Of a stretch of DNA of 40,650 nt, positions 31,954-40,195 are shown in pieces; within the stretch, counting starts at the first letter, position 1; every line of letters begins with the position of its first letter. Position numbers and translations under genes: made by a program. Below the pieces are notes generated by a model that saw only the letters and a list, made by a program, of their open reading frames with translations, had not been told where the DNA came from and did no database searches. The stretch lies in the NCBI GenBank assembly GCA_030590865.1, contig JAUVCD010000002.1:1-40650 (forward strand), written 5' to 3'. This DNA is from Myxococcales bacterium (GTDB lineage Bacteria; Myxococcota_A; Polyangia; Polyangiales; Polyangiaceae).

Positions 31954-34191
31954 ATGCGTGAGCTGTTAGCCAAGGCACGGCAGCTGCTCCGTCGCGGGTT
32001 GGCCGCTATCGACGGCACCGTGTCTCGGGTGGCGATCCAGTCCCAGCGGCTGCTGATCATGCCGCTGCTGATCGCCGTGGCCCTAGCCGCCACGGCCTGG
32101 CCGCTGCTGCACCGCGATCGACTGGCCCAGCTGGCGGGCAACAAGCTCGCCAAGCCCGAGCGGAGCGAGGCGCTGCTCTACCTCGGTGTCGCCGCTGGGG
32201 GCCTTTTAGTTCTCTATGGCTTGGCCATCTTGGTCGTGCGCCTCTGGGCCCATCGGTGGCGCACCGCTGCCGTCGTGGCCACCCTCAACCGCTGGCTCTC
32301 GTTCTTGCTGGCGGCTCCTTTCGTCGTCTGGATGCTCACGCCCAAGGTAGAAACCAAGAGCCCTCGGCTCACCCTGATATTCGCCTTGATTGCCGCGCTG
32401 GCCTGTCTGCCGACGTTCATGGCCATGGTGGGTTCCAAAGGACAAGAGGGCCCGCTCTCCAGGGAAGATCGCTGGGGCCGATTGCGCGAATGGTTGCGCG
32501 GTACAGGCCGTTACCTCGCCCCCTTGGCCGTCTTGGCGCTGCTGGTCGCCTACGCCTACTTCTTCTCGAAGCTGGCGATCACCAACCACCACGGGCTGGC
32601 GTCCCGGACGACCGATCTGGGCTACTACGACAACATCTTCTACCAGTCGATTCACGGGCGGCCGCTGGACTGTACCTTCCTCAAGACGGGCAACCACAGC
32701 TCAGCCCATTTCGATCCGATCCTGGTCGTCTTGTCGCCTCTCTATCTGCTCTACCCGCGGGCCGAGGGGATCCTGGTGTTGCAGTCGGTGTGGCTCGCCA
32801 TCGGCGTGCTGCCGGCCTACCTGATCGGCAAGCACCACCTGGGCAGCCGTACCGCAGGAGTGATCTTGGCGGCCGTCTATGCGCTCTACCCGGCGCTACA
32901 CGGCGCCAACATGTACGAGTTTCACTCGCTGACCTTGCTGGTCATGCCCTTCATGTGGGCCATCTATTTCATCGAGGTGGGCCACTTCAAGCGGTACTAC
33001 CTGCTGCTCCCGATCTTGCTGTTGATCCGGGAAGACGTGTCGCTGGTGATGTGCTTCGTGGGGGGCTACGCCATCCTCACCCGCCGGCCGGGTCGAGTGC
33101 GACTCGGTTGGATCACCATCTTGGTCAGCTTGATCTACCTGGTGGTCGTCAAGACGGTCTTCATGACCTCCCCCGACATCTTGCAGGCAGGCAAGAACTC
33201 CTACTCTTTCGCCTACTACTACCGAGATCTGATTCCCAAAGGTGAGAGCATCGGTGGGCTGCTGACGTCCCTGTTCACTAACCCAACCTTCCTGTTCGAC
33301 CTGGTGCTGCGGGAGGGCAAGCTCACTTTCGCCGGAAAGCTGCTCGTACCCCTGCTGTTCCTGCCGCTGTTCGCCAAGCGGGGCCGCTTCATCTTGATCT
33401 ACGGCGCCATCTTCTTGCTGCTGGCGACCCGCAAGGCGGTCTACGAGATCCACTTCCAGTACACCGCGGTCGCCTTCCCGGCGATGATCATGTTGGTGCC
33501 CGCAGCGTTGCGACGGCTGCGCGACGGAGGCGGAGATCGCTACTTCGGCTTGGACACTCGACGGCTGAGCCGCGCCCTCTTGGGCAGCGTGTTGGTCGCA
33601 ACCGCCCTGTGTTCCTGGAAGTTCGGCGCCATCGCCAAGAATGCCAGCTTCCGGGGCGGTTTTCAGCGGGTGGTGCGGGAGCTCAACGAGGAGCAAGCCA
33701 AACGGTACGCCAAGATCAGCGAGATGGTCGCCCGAATCGAGCCTGGGGCCAGTGTGAGTACGACCAACCAGGTCGGTCCCCATGTGTCCAACCGCAAAGA
33801 GGTGTACTTCAACCGCCAGCGCAAGCGCACCCACTACGTCTTCGTCAACGAGAAGGAAATCAAGGGCAAACGGCGGACCCACCACCAGCGCCGCATTGCC
33901 CGCGGAGAGCTCGAGCTGCTCGACAGCTACAAGCAGTTCAAGCTGTTTCGGGTGCACGCGGACAAGCGGAATGCTCCAGTGCCCGAAGGGGCGGTCAAGC
34001 CGGAGCGGACGAAGAAGAAGCGCGACAAACCCCGGTCCAAAGCCAACCGTCGGAAGCTCGGGGCTGCCCAAGGCGGAGCTGGCCAGGATGGCGGAGCACC
34101 CCAGCGGCCCAAGCTGCGAGGTGGGAAATTGGGCCCGAAGCCTGACGACGTGGACATCGATCGGGCGCTGCGCGACGAGCTACCACGATAG
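31954..34191 (+). CDS. DUF2079 membrane protein with basic C-terminal tail
   Basis: 745 aa, with about ten to twelve membrane helices. The DUF2079 family pattern is clear: TTDLGYYDNIFYQSIHGRPL (acidic site in the first outside loop), SSAHFDPILVVLSPLYLLYP, GILVLQSVWLAIGVLPAYLIG, and YEFHSLTLLVMPFMWAIYF, then LLIREDVSLVMCFVGGY. The family has a GT-C-like layout and is thought to transfer sugars, but few members have been tested. A soluble domain (about 560-660) and a Lys/Arg-rich tail (TKKKRDKPRSKANRRK, then acidic DDVDIDRALRDE) follow; the tail is unusual for the family. It lies 104 bp after the GT2 gene, same strand, and is a likely user of the lipid-linked sugar the GT2 enzyme makes. The fold assignment is sound; the reaction is inference. 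Confidence 0.88.
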   Translation: MRELLAKARQLLRRGLAAIDGTVSRVAIQSQRLLIMPLLIAVALAATAWPLLHRDRLAQLAGNKLAKPERSEALLYLGVAAGGLLVLYGLAILVVRLWAHRWRTAAVVATLNRWLSFLLAAPFVVWMLTPKVETKSPRLTLIFALIAALACLPTFMAMVGSKGQEGPLSREDRWGRLREWLRGTGRYLAPLAVLALLVAYAYFFSKLAITNHHGLASRTTDLGYYDNIFYQSIHGRPLDCTFLKTGNHSSAHFDPILVVLSPLYLLYPRAEGILVLQSVWLAIGVLPAYLIGKHHLGSRTAGVILAAVYALYPALHGANMYEFHSLTLLVMPFMWAIYFIEVGHFKRYYLLLPILLLIREDVSLVMCFVGGYAILTRRPGRVRLGWITILVSLIYLVVVKTVFMTSPDILQAGKNSYSFAYYYRDLIPKGESIGGLLTSLFTNPTFLFDLVLREGKLTFAGKLLVPLLFLPLFAKRGRFILIYGAIFLLLATRKAVYEIHFQYTAVAFPAMIMLVPAALRRLRDGGGDRYFGLDTRRLSRALLGSVLVATALCSWKFGAIAKNASFRGGFQRVVRELNEEQAKRYAKISEMVARIEPGASVSTTNQVGPHVSNRKEVYFNRQRKRTHYVFVNEKEIKGKRRTHHQRRIARGELELLDSYKQFKLFRVHADKRNAPVPEGAVKPERTKKKRDKPRSKANRRKLGAAQGGAGQDGGAPQRPKLRGGKLGPKPDDVDIDRALRDELPR

Positions 34192-34195
34192 CCGG

Positions 34196-34217
34196 GCCGG
34201 CGATGATGCGCGCCGGC
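34196..34217. terminator. Bidirectional hairpin between DUF2079 and ddl genes
   Basis: GCCGGCG and CGCCGGC make a perfect 7-bp stem around ATGATGCG, five bases beyond the DUF2079 stop and between convergent genes. No T-run is present, as is common in GC-rich genomes. The position makes a shared terminator plausible. Confidence 0.45.
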
Positions 34218-34233
34218 GGCTACTCGATAGTGG

Positions 34234-35355
34234 TCAGCGACAGGTGCGGAGCGCGGTGCGTTGGCGGTGCCGGTCGAGCGCCAGCTCGATGAGGCGGCTG
34301 ACGAGCTGGGTTGGCTTCAGGCCGCTCTTGTCCCACAGCTGGGGGTACATCGAGATGGCGGTGAAGCCTGGGATCGTATTGATCTCGTTGAGATAAACGT
34401 CTCGTTCGGCGGTGACGAACAGATCCACCCGCGCCATGCCGGCACCGTCCAGGGCGCGGTAGGCCCTGAGGGCCAGGTGCTGAATCGCGGCCACCTCGGC
34501 ATGGGTCAGCTCGGCAGGGACGCAGAGCTTGGCGCCGGTGGCGTCGATGTATTTGGCTTCATAGGAGTAGAACCCGTCGGCGTGGTCGACCACGATTTCT
34601 CCGGGCAAGGACACCTGAGGATCGTCATTGCCCAGCACTGAGCATTCGATCTCCCGTGCCCCGACCAACCCTTCTTCGATCACCAGCTTGGTGTCGAACT
34701 GCAAGGCGTGCACCACGGCGTCGCAGAGCTCGGTGCGTTGCCTCGCCATACCGATGCCTAGCGAGGAGCCCAGGTTTGCCGGCTTGATGAACAGCGGGTA
34801 GCCAAGCGCTTCGCACTCTTCGATTGCCTCGTCTCGTGCTTGGTCCCAGCGGTGACGCGGCAAGCCGAGGTAGGGCACCACCGGAACGCCCGCGGTCTCG
34901 AGAATCTGCTTCTGGATCAGCTTGTCCATCCCGACTGCCGAGCCCGTCACCCCTGCGCCGACGAAGGGCACGCCGGCCAGCTCGAACAAGCCTTGCATGC
35001 AGCCGTCTTCGCCCATCGGGCCATGAAGCACTGGGAAAGCCACGTCGAAAGGCTGAGGTGCAGCGCCTGAGACATTGAGCAAGCCGACTCGCTCCGCCTC
35101 CACCGGCATGGGGCGGATGAACGCGGCCGGTCCGGCTGGATCGATGTGCACGGTCCGTGGGTCACTGGTCGTGGGAAGAGCAGGCTCCCGCTGCAGGTGC
35201 CAGCGGCCCTGGCGATCGATGCCTACTAAGAGCGGCTCGAAGCGCTCGCGGTCGAGCGAGTCGACGATGAAGCGGGCCGACAAGATGGATATCTCATGCT
35301 CTGCGGAGCGGCCGCCGTAGAGCACCAGCACTCGTGTCCTGCTTGGCTTGGCCAT
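34234..35355 (-). CDS. ddl: D-alanine--D-alanine ligase
   Basis: 373 aa. It joins two D-alanines with ATP for peptidoglycan precursors in the cytoplasm. LVLYGGRSAEHEISILSA is the N-terminal D-Ala site, VAFPVLHGPMGEDGCMQGLFEL follows, and FIKPANLGSSLGIG and LVIEEGL are ATP-grasp elements. FYSYEAKYIDATGA is the omega loop with the Tyr/Lys of ordinary D-Ala-D-Ala ligases (not the VanA-type pattern), and LNEINTIPGFT carries the metal ligands. It has normal length and all key parts are present. It stands alone rather than in a mur/fts cluster. The gene for a small secreted protein ends 42 bp upstream on the same strand, so both could share a transcript. Confidence 0.97.
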   Translation of the reverse strand: MAKPSRTRVLVLYGGRSAEHEISILSARFIVDSLDRERFEPLLVGIDRQGRWHLQREPALPTTSDPRTVHIDPAGPAAFIRPMPVEAERVGLLNVSGAAPQPFDVAFPVLHGPMGEDGCMQGLFELAGVPFVGAGVTGSAVGMDKLIQKQILETAGVPVVPYLGLPRHRWDQARDEAIEECEALGYPLFIKPANLGSSLGIGMARQRTELCDAVVHALQFDTKLVIEEGLVGAREIECSVLGNDDPQVSLPGEIVVDHADGFYSYEAKYIDATGAKLCVPAELTHAEVAAIQHLALRAYRALDGAGMARVDLFVTAERDVYLNEINTIPGFTAISMYPQLWDKSGLKPTQLVSRLIELALDRHRQRTALRTCR

Positions 35356-35397
35356 TTGGAGGAGCCGTCTGGGAGATGCGGTCCGTGCCGCCGTCGC

Positions 35398-35709
35398 TCA
35401 GCGTTTCGCTTGACGGAAGTTGTCGGTGATCTTGCGGTAAGCCACGCCGCGCAGCACGTGCCCGTCTTTCAGCTCCAGGTGGAGCGCTACCGGCTTGCCG
35501 GCTTGCTTGGCGATGTGCACCACCGTCACGTGGGATCCCTTGACCAGCTTTGCCTGTCGAAGCGTGACGTCCCGGACCGCGACCAACTCGCTGCCTACCT
35601 TCAGATCTGGCGAGGCAGCTGGTCTAGGGGGGCCAGCCTCTGCGCTACTAGCGGGCAGGGTCAGCGCTAGTCCCAAGCCTAGGAGCACCGCTGTGAAGGT
35701 TCGAGTCAT
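35398..35709 (-). CDS. Small secreted protein of unknown function
   Basis: 103 aa. GGGGAGGAC lies about 12 bases before the ATG. Residues 1-25 form a signal peptide (MTRTFTAVLLGLGLALTLPA, then SSAEAG as a likely signal-peptidase I site). The mature part is short and basic: DLKVGSELVAVRDVTLRQAKLVKGS reads as beta strands that may form a small SH3-like or OB-like barrel, followed by HLELKDGHVLRGVAYRKI. The phrase KVGSELVAVRDVTLRQAKLVKG is reminiscent of flagellar FlgA/SAF-like turns, but too little is present to claim it. The function is unknown. Confidence 0.75.
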   Translation of the reverse strand: MTRTFTAVLLGLGLALTLPASSAEAGPPRPAASPDLKVGSELVAVRDVTLRQAKLVKGSHVTVVHIAKQAGKPVALHLELKDGHVLRGVAYRKITDNFRQAKR

Positions 35710-35846
35710 ATGCAGGGCAGTCCTCCCCCCCGCAAATCATACCGCAGATCGTTCCGTTGGACGCCTGTCGCCCTAGGGTTGTTCACCTCATTGTTTCAGA
35801 TCTCGTGACGATTGTGGAGCCGCTCGATTTCCGCTTTACTTTCCGA

Positions 35847-36893
35847 ATGATGACCAGACAGCGACAAACTCTCGGCCTGGCGATCTTCGGAATCCTTGCT
35901 GGCACCGGGCTCACGCTGGCGGCCGGTCAGGGGTGCTCGTCCGAGCCCTCGACCGATCCAGGCACTACTCAGTCGAGCACGAGCAGCGGTGGGGGCAGTG
36001 GAGGCTCGTCGACCAGCACCGGCCAGGCTGGCAGTGGGGGCGTCGCAGGCAGTGGGGGCGTCGCCGGCGGTGGCGGCTCGCCGGCTGGTGGAGCGGGCGG
36101 CAGCGGCGGCAGCGGCGGGGCAGGGGGTAGCGGTGGCTCCGGTGGGTCGGCTGGTGGCTGGCCCACCTGTGACAGCCAACCGCCAGGCGTGGATGGCAAG
36201 ACCATCCCCCAAGTGTGGCAAGACGATCCAGTCCAGCCGGCAGAGGTCTGGGTTTCCGGCGTGGTGGTGACCGCCGTCAGTCGTGGGGACTGCCAAGCGG
36301 GCCAGGCGTGCCAGATCTTCCTACAGCAGCAGCCGACCTATGGGACCTTCGCGGCCGGCGCTCAGCAGGGCATCAAGCTCTTCGCCTCGGCTTCCACGGC
36401 CCAGGTCTTCGACACCATCGCCGTCGGTGATGTCGTCGACGTCTTGGCTCACGCCTGGCGCTACAATCTCAATGCCCAGAACGAGCTGCTGTTGCAGGTC
36501 AACCTGCAGCTGCCGGGCTGCGCCAAAGCCACGGGCAGCGCCACGCCAAGCCCGATCACCGGCGTCACGTTGAGTGATCTGACGGTCCAGGCCTACGAGG
36601 TCACCCACGGTCCCCTCTTGGTCCAGCTGTCCGATCTGTCCGGCACGCCTGGGCAGATGACCGAGACCTTCGGGCTGTGGGAGACCGGTGTCTTCACCGA
36701 TGCTGGCATCGAGTCGGTGACCAGTCTGAGCCCCTTCTTTCTGCTCGGCGCTGCCTTCACCGGGCTCCAGCAGGGCCAGACCACCGATTTCGCCACAGTG
36801 ACCGGCGTGTTTGGACTGTTCGTGCCGCCGCCCAACGGGCCCAAGTACAAGATGATCTACCCGCGCACGATGGCTGACGTCGTCTTGAAATGA
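35847..36893 (+). CDS. Gly/Ser-linker lipoprotein with OB-like beta domain
   Basis: ATG at 35847 (MMTRQRQTLGLAIF) gives a normal signal; the track start at 35757 adds 30 unlikely residues. It is about 348 aa. The lipobox is imperfect (AAGQGC), but the following CSSEPSTD is typical of myxobacterial lipoproteins. Residues 30-105 are a linker of Gly/Ser repeats (GGSGGSGGAGGSGG). The folded part starts at PTCDSQPPGVDGKTIPQVWQ and alternates beta strands (AEVWVSGVVVTAVSRG, DTIAVGDVVDVLAHAWRYN, FATVTGVFGLFVPP), resembling the OB-fold-like secreted proteins that myxobacteria carry in many copies. No enzyme motif is seen. It is probably a surface-exposed lipoprotein. Confidence 0.82.
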   Translation: MMTRQRQTLGLAIFGILAGTGLTLAAGQGCSSEPSTDPGTTQSSTSSGGGSGGSSTSTGQAGSGGVAGSGGVAGGGGSPAGGAGGSGGSGGAGGSGGSGGSAGGWPTCDSQPPGVDGKTIPQVWQDDPVQPAEVWVSGVVVTAVSRGDCQAGQACQIFLQQQPTYGTFAAGAQQGIKLFASASTAQVFDTIAVGDVVDVLAHAWRYNLNAQNELLLQVNLQLPGCAKATGSATPSPITGVTLSDLTVQAYEVTHGPLLVQLSDLSGTPGQMTETFGLWETGVFTDAGIESVTSLSPFFLLGAAFTGLQQGQTTDFATVTGVFGLFVPPPNGPKYKMIYPRTMADVVLK

Positions 36894-36941
36894 CGTCCGT
36901 CGGCCTCGGTCCTCGAGGTCATCAGACCTGGTCGTCCCCGA

Positions 36942-38513
36942 TCAGTGGATCGCTCGGACCTTGACGCGGCCGGACTTGAGGTCCCCGCTCAGCTCGACCT
37001 CGAAGCGATTGGAGTCGACGCTCTGGTCGGTGAAGATGGCCAGAATCTTGGCGGCCCGGTCGTTGGTGAGCTTCTTCCGGGCGCCCTTGGTGCCAATCGA
37101 GAGGCTCACCTGCTCGATCTTGGGATTGGCTCGCATGGTGCGGATCACCTCGATGAGCGCCTCCCGTGACTTGGCCGGGAGCTTGGCACTGCGTTTCGGG
37201 AACCGAATCGGCGGGGTGATCACGAAGTCATCGCCCTCGAGGCGGGCATACTTCGGGCAACCGTCGCTGGTCGGGCCTGGCTCAGTCGGGCAGGGATCGA
37301 CCGGATCGGCAAAGTGATCGTTGTCCTGGTCTGGGCAGCCGTTGGCGTCGGGATCATCGTATTTGGCGCCCGGCTCGTCAGGACAGGCGTCGTCCTCGAT
37401 GATGCCATCGCCATCCAGATCCTGAGGGTCTGGGCAGCCCCGGCGTTCCTTGGGCCCAGCCTCTTCCGGGCAGGCGTCGTATTCATCTTCGATGCCGTCT
37501 AGATCCGCGTCTTGGACCACCTCTACGATGACTCGTTCGCCCTTCGCGGCGTAGCCGACGGTGAGCATTCCGCGAGCCGAGGCGGTGCCTGGTGCGGTGC
37601 CCATTCCGGGGCCGGCGGCGAAGCCGATGCTGAAGTCGCCGAAGCGAACCTGGGCCACGGCGAGGGGCTCGAATTGGGCGACGATGCCGCCGTTGCCGAG
37701 CCCCGCTACCTGTCGGTTCAGGTCCTCCTCTTCCTCCGCCTCGAGGTCGGAGCGGACGTAGTTGAACAGGGCGAAGTGAGGCTCGAGCCCCACTGAGATG
37801 GCTGGGGCCAGCGCAAAGTGGGCGGCACAAGAGGCGGCTATTCGGTCGCCGTCTCCGCCGGCGAAGAACAGCGGTGCCAGGCCCAGGGTGCACCCGTAGG
37901 TCACCAGGTCGATCTCGCCAGCCACCGAGCCCACTAGCTCGAGGCGAATGAAATGGTGCTTCCCACCGAGGTAGGCCTTGGTGCTCCCCGTGGGAGCCCA
38001 GACCCGGGCGCCCAGCGCCAGGTCGAGGTCTTCGCCGGTGATCGGTCGCCCGAAGGCGCCGATGCGCAGATCACCCTGACCGGGCTCACCGGCGGGGAAG
38101 GACTCGGAGGAGACGCGGGTCTCGTCGTCTCCGCCCTCGAAGACCGCGAAAGGGAAGTTGAGCTCGAAGTTGAGCCAGTACAGGGGGCTGAGCGAGGCGC
38201 CCAAATGGAACAGGAGTGCGTGGGCCACCGGTGCCAAGTTATCGGTTGTCATCGTGGGTGTTGGGTTCAACACCGTGCTCTGCAGGGGCATGAAGGCGTA
38301 GTCGCCGGTGAGCCGAAAGGCGTAGGCGACGCCCTCGTCGAACTCCTCGTGTGGCCCTTCGGCTCGCGTAAACGGGCTACCCGCTGAGGCGGGCTGCATC
38401 TGGTCGATGCGGATCTCAGAGCCGTGACCCTGTGCCAGGGCCGATGTGGGGGTCAGCAACACTCCCGTCGCTACGACAGCTGCTACTCGGGGCCTTAGAG
38501 CAGTCACACGCAC
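36942..38513 (-). CDS. Outer-membrane protein with thrombospondin-3 repeats and OmpA-like end
   Basis: 523 aa. The signal peptide ends at SALAQG. Residues 60-330 are alternating amphipathic strands (FRLTGDYAFMPL, LYWLNFELNFPFAVF, FIRLELVGSVAGEIDLVTY), as in a beta-barrel. At 340-420 are calcium-binding thrombospondin type 3 repeats (DADLDGIEDEYDACP, DLDGDGIIEDDACPDEPG, DQDNDHFADPVDPCP). The end (about 430-523) is OmpA-like: FPKRSAKLPAKSREALIEVIRTM and LTNDRAAKILAIF. The Arg of the peptidoglycan-binding loop is kept, but the usual Asp of GHTD is replaced (SIGTKG), so binding to diaminopimelate may be lost or altered. The protein probably spans the outer membrane and reaches the cell wall. It is convergent with the lipoprotein at 35847. 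Confidence 0.9.
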   Translation of the reverse strand: MRVTALRPRVAAVVATGVLLTPTSALAQGHGSEIRIDQMQPASAGSPFTRAEGPHEEFDEGVAYAFRLTGDYAFMPLQSTVLNPTPTMTTDNLAPVAHALLFHLGASLSPLYWLNFELNFPFAVFEGGDDETRVSSESFPAGEPGQGDLRIGAFGRPITGEDLDLALGARVWAPTGSTKAYLGGKHHFIRLELVGSVAGEIDLVTYGCTLGLAPLFFAGGDGDRIAASCAAHFALAPAISVGLEPHFALFNYVRSDLEAEEEEDLNRQVAGLGNGGIVAQFEPLAVAQVRFGDFSIGFAAGPGMGTAPGTASARGMLTVGYAAKGERVIVEVVQDADLDGIEDEYDACPEEAGPKERRGCPDPQDLDGDGIIEDDACPDEPGAKYDDPDANGCPDQDNDHFADPVDPCPTEPGPTSDGCPKYARLEGDDFVITPPIRFPKRSAKLPAKSREALIEVIRTMRANPKIEQVSLSIGTKGARKKLTNDRAAKILAIFTDQSVDSNRFEVELSGDLKSGRVKVRAIH

Positions 38514-38695
38514 ACCTTAGCAGCGATGGGCCCGGGGGTTGAACCTTCGGGGGAATCTTGCTCTCCGAAGAGTCCATGGCGGAGACTCGGTCCAAGCAAA
38601 AACAGGCATTTCTGCGACTTTTTTTCGGGTGCCTCCGTCCAACCTCTGGAGGACGCGCGCGCCCCTGGCTCGGCTCAGGCGGTTCACACTGGCAC

Positions 38696-38716
38696 GGGAG
38701 GCGACAAAGTCGCATG
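38696..38716 (+). promoter_or_regulatory. Ribosome site with hairpin spacer before the DUF6600-like gene
   Basis: GGGAGG (38696-38701) is separated from ATG 38714 by GCGAC-AAA-GTCGC, a perfect 5-bp hairpin that ends exactly at the start codon. Folded, it would bring the ribosome site close to the ATG. This supports 38714 as the start. Confidence 0.55.
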
Positions 38717-40189
38717 ATGTTCAACATGAAGGCTCTTTCGGAAGCAATCGCGAGGCCTGGTGCCAAGAGCACCAAACCGAGACGGTTTTGTAGCCCTCGG
38801 CACTCTTGTAGCCCTCGGTACTCTGTTCGCGCCTTGCTGGTCGTGGCCATGGCCGCTTTGGTTCTGCTGATTCCGGCGGTCGCGGCGGCCCAAGACGAGG
38901 CCGACTACGAGTACGACTACGCTGCCGACACCGATCCGGCGGCGGTGTCAGACTTCGAAGACCAACTGGCGCCTTACGGCACCTGGGTCCAAGACTCCCG
39001 CTACGGCTACGTTTGGGTGCCCGACTCGGTGGTCGTCGGCCGCGATTTCGCGCCCTACCGAACGGCCGGCCGCTGGGCTGTCACCGATGACGGTGATTGG
39101 GTCTGGATCAGCGACTATGACTGGGGCTACATCCCCTTCCACTACGGGCGCTGGGTGTGGATCCCTGCCCGCGGTTGGGGCTGGGTTCCGGGCCGCGTTT
39201 ACGCGCCCGCTTGGGTCGAGTGGCGGGTGGGTCAGCCTGGCTATGCCTACATCGGTTGGGCACCAGCGCCGCCGACCTATATTTGGATGAACGGCATGGC
39301 CGTGGGCTACTTTGCCCTGGTCACTTTGCCCTGGTGGTACTGCTCGAGCTCGTGGTTCTTCCATCCTCATTGGAACCACCACATCGTGGTGAACCACTAT
39401 CACGCCCGGTCGATACACCACCACACCAGTCATTATCACGGCTCCGGCCACCACAGTGGTCACCAGCCCGCCAGTGCCTCGGCCCATGCGAAGGGCGGGA
39501 CTCCGCGGAGCGGCTCGGCGGGTGCTACCGCCGCCAAGGTGGAACCCAAGAGCTACTCCCGGGCTAGCATTCCCCGTTCTCCCTCCTTCAAAGAGGCTCA
39601 GGTTCCCAAGCGGGCCATTCCGACCGATCGGGTGAGCCCCGACCGACGGGCCTTGTCGCTTCGCAAGCCCAACAGCTCGAAAGCGAAGCGCGGGGCGGTC
39701 AGCAAGCGCGCCAGCTCTCGATCCGCGCGCACAGGCCAGCGACGGAGTACCAATGTGCGGCGCACGGGTCGGGCGTCGAGCCCCCGTTCGACGACTTATT
39801 CTCGTTCACGTCCCAGTCGAGCCTCGCGCAGCTCGACGATCCCGAACCAACCGCGGACTCGAAGCTTCCGGCAGCCACGCAGGCAGTCCACCACTAGGAC
39901 CAGCCCCGGTTACCGCCCAGCCCCCCGGACTCGGACTGCGCCGCAACGTTCTTGGGAGCCGTCGCAGCGCACCCGCAGGCCCGCGACCCGCTCGAGTAGG
40001 TCGCCGAGCCGCGCCGGGTCGCACCGTAGCTACTCGCGGCCGAGCCGGTCCTCCGGACCGAGCCGTTACTCAGCGCCGACCCGCCCCTCGACATCCAAGA
40101 AGTCAAGCCGGTCGAAGTCCTCCAAGAAGTCTCGCTCCAGTAGCAAGAGTCGCAAGAGTACCAAGAGTCGCAAGAGCCGCAGGAGGTAG
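38714..40189 (+). CDS. DUF6600-like Trp-rich exported protein with Arg/Ser-rich tail
   Basis: ATG at 38714 (MMFNMKALSEA) is chosen over the track TTG at 38558 because of the ribosome site and the position of the signal helix. It is about 491 aa. A long basic n-region leads to VRALLVVAMAALVLLIPAVAAAQ and a cleavage site. An acidic stretch (DEADYEYDYAADTDP) precedes the Trp/Tyr-rich domain: LAPYGTWVQDSRYGYVWVPD, YRTAGRWAVTDDGDWVWISD, YGRWVWIPARGWGWVPG and APAWVEWRVGQPGYAYIGWA. This matches the DUF6600-type repeats found in many delta-proteobacterial exported proteins. A His-rich segment (HWNHHIVVNHYHARSIHHH) follows, then about 220 residues of Arg/Ser/Lys/Thr, ending in KSRKSTKSRKSRRR. The tail could bind polyanions such as LPS, DNA or polysaccharide; that is inference. 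The next gene's ribosome site overlaps its stop. Confidence 0.85.
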   Translation: MMFNMKALSEAIARPGAKSTKPRRFCSPRHSCSPRYSVRALLVVAMAALVLLIPAVAAAQDEADYEYDYAADTDPAAVSDFEDQLAPYGTWVQDSRYGYVWVPDSVVVGRDFAPYRTAGRWAVTDDGDWVWISDYDWGYIPFHYGRWVWIPARGWGWVPGRVYAPAWVEWRVGQPGYAYIGWAPAPPTYIWMNGMAVGYFALVTLPWWYCSSSWFFHPHWNHHIVVNHYHARSIHHHTSHYHGSGHHSGHQPASASAHAKGGTPRSGSAGATAAKVEPKSYSRASIPRSPSFKEAQVPKRAIPTDRVSPDRRALSLRKPNSSKAKRGAVSKRASSRSARTGQRRSTNVRRTGRASSPRSTTYSRSRPSRASRSSTIPNQPRTRSFRQPRRQSTTRTSPGYRPAPRTRTAPQRSWEPSQRTRRPATRSSRSPSRAGSHRSYSRPSRSSGPSRYSAPTRPSTSKKSSRSKSSKKSRSSSKSRKSTKSRKSRRR

Positions 40190-40195
40190 CCGGTG
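40182..40195 (+). promoter_or_regulatory. AGGAGG overlapping a stop codon, driving the last gene
   Basis: AGGAGG followed by the TAG of the DUF6600-like gene is an ideal Shine-Dalgarno for the GTG at 40193, with a six-base spacer that includes the stop. The two genes are probably translationally coupled. Confidence 0.75.

Noticed and set aside
32896-34071. 391-aa minus-strand ORF
   Set aside because: Antisense to DUF2079; highly charged Gln/Glu/His composition and no start site.
35398-35709. FlgA/SAF-domain protein
   Set aside because: The resemblance is limited to one short phrase, and no flagellar genes are nearby.
38714-40189. Eukaryotic-type RS splicing protein
   Set aside because: The protein has a signal peptide and a bacterial DUF6600-like domain; the tail is low-complexity similarity only.
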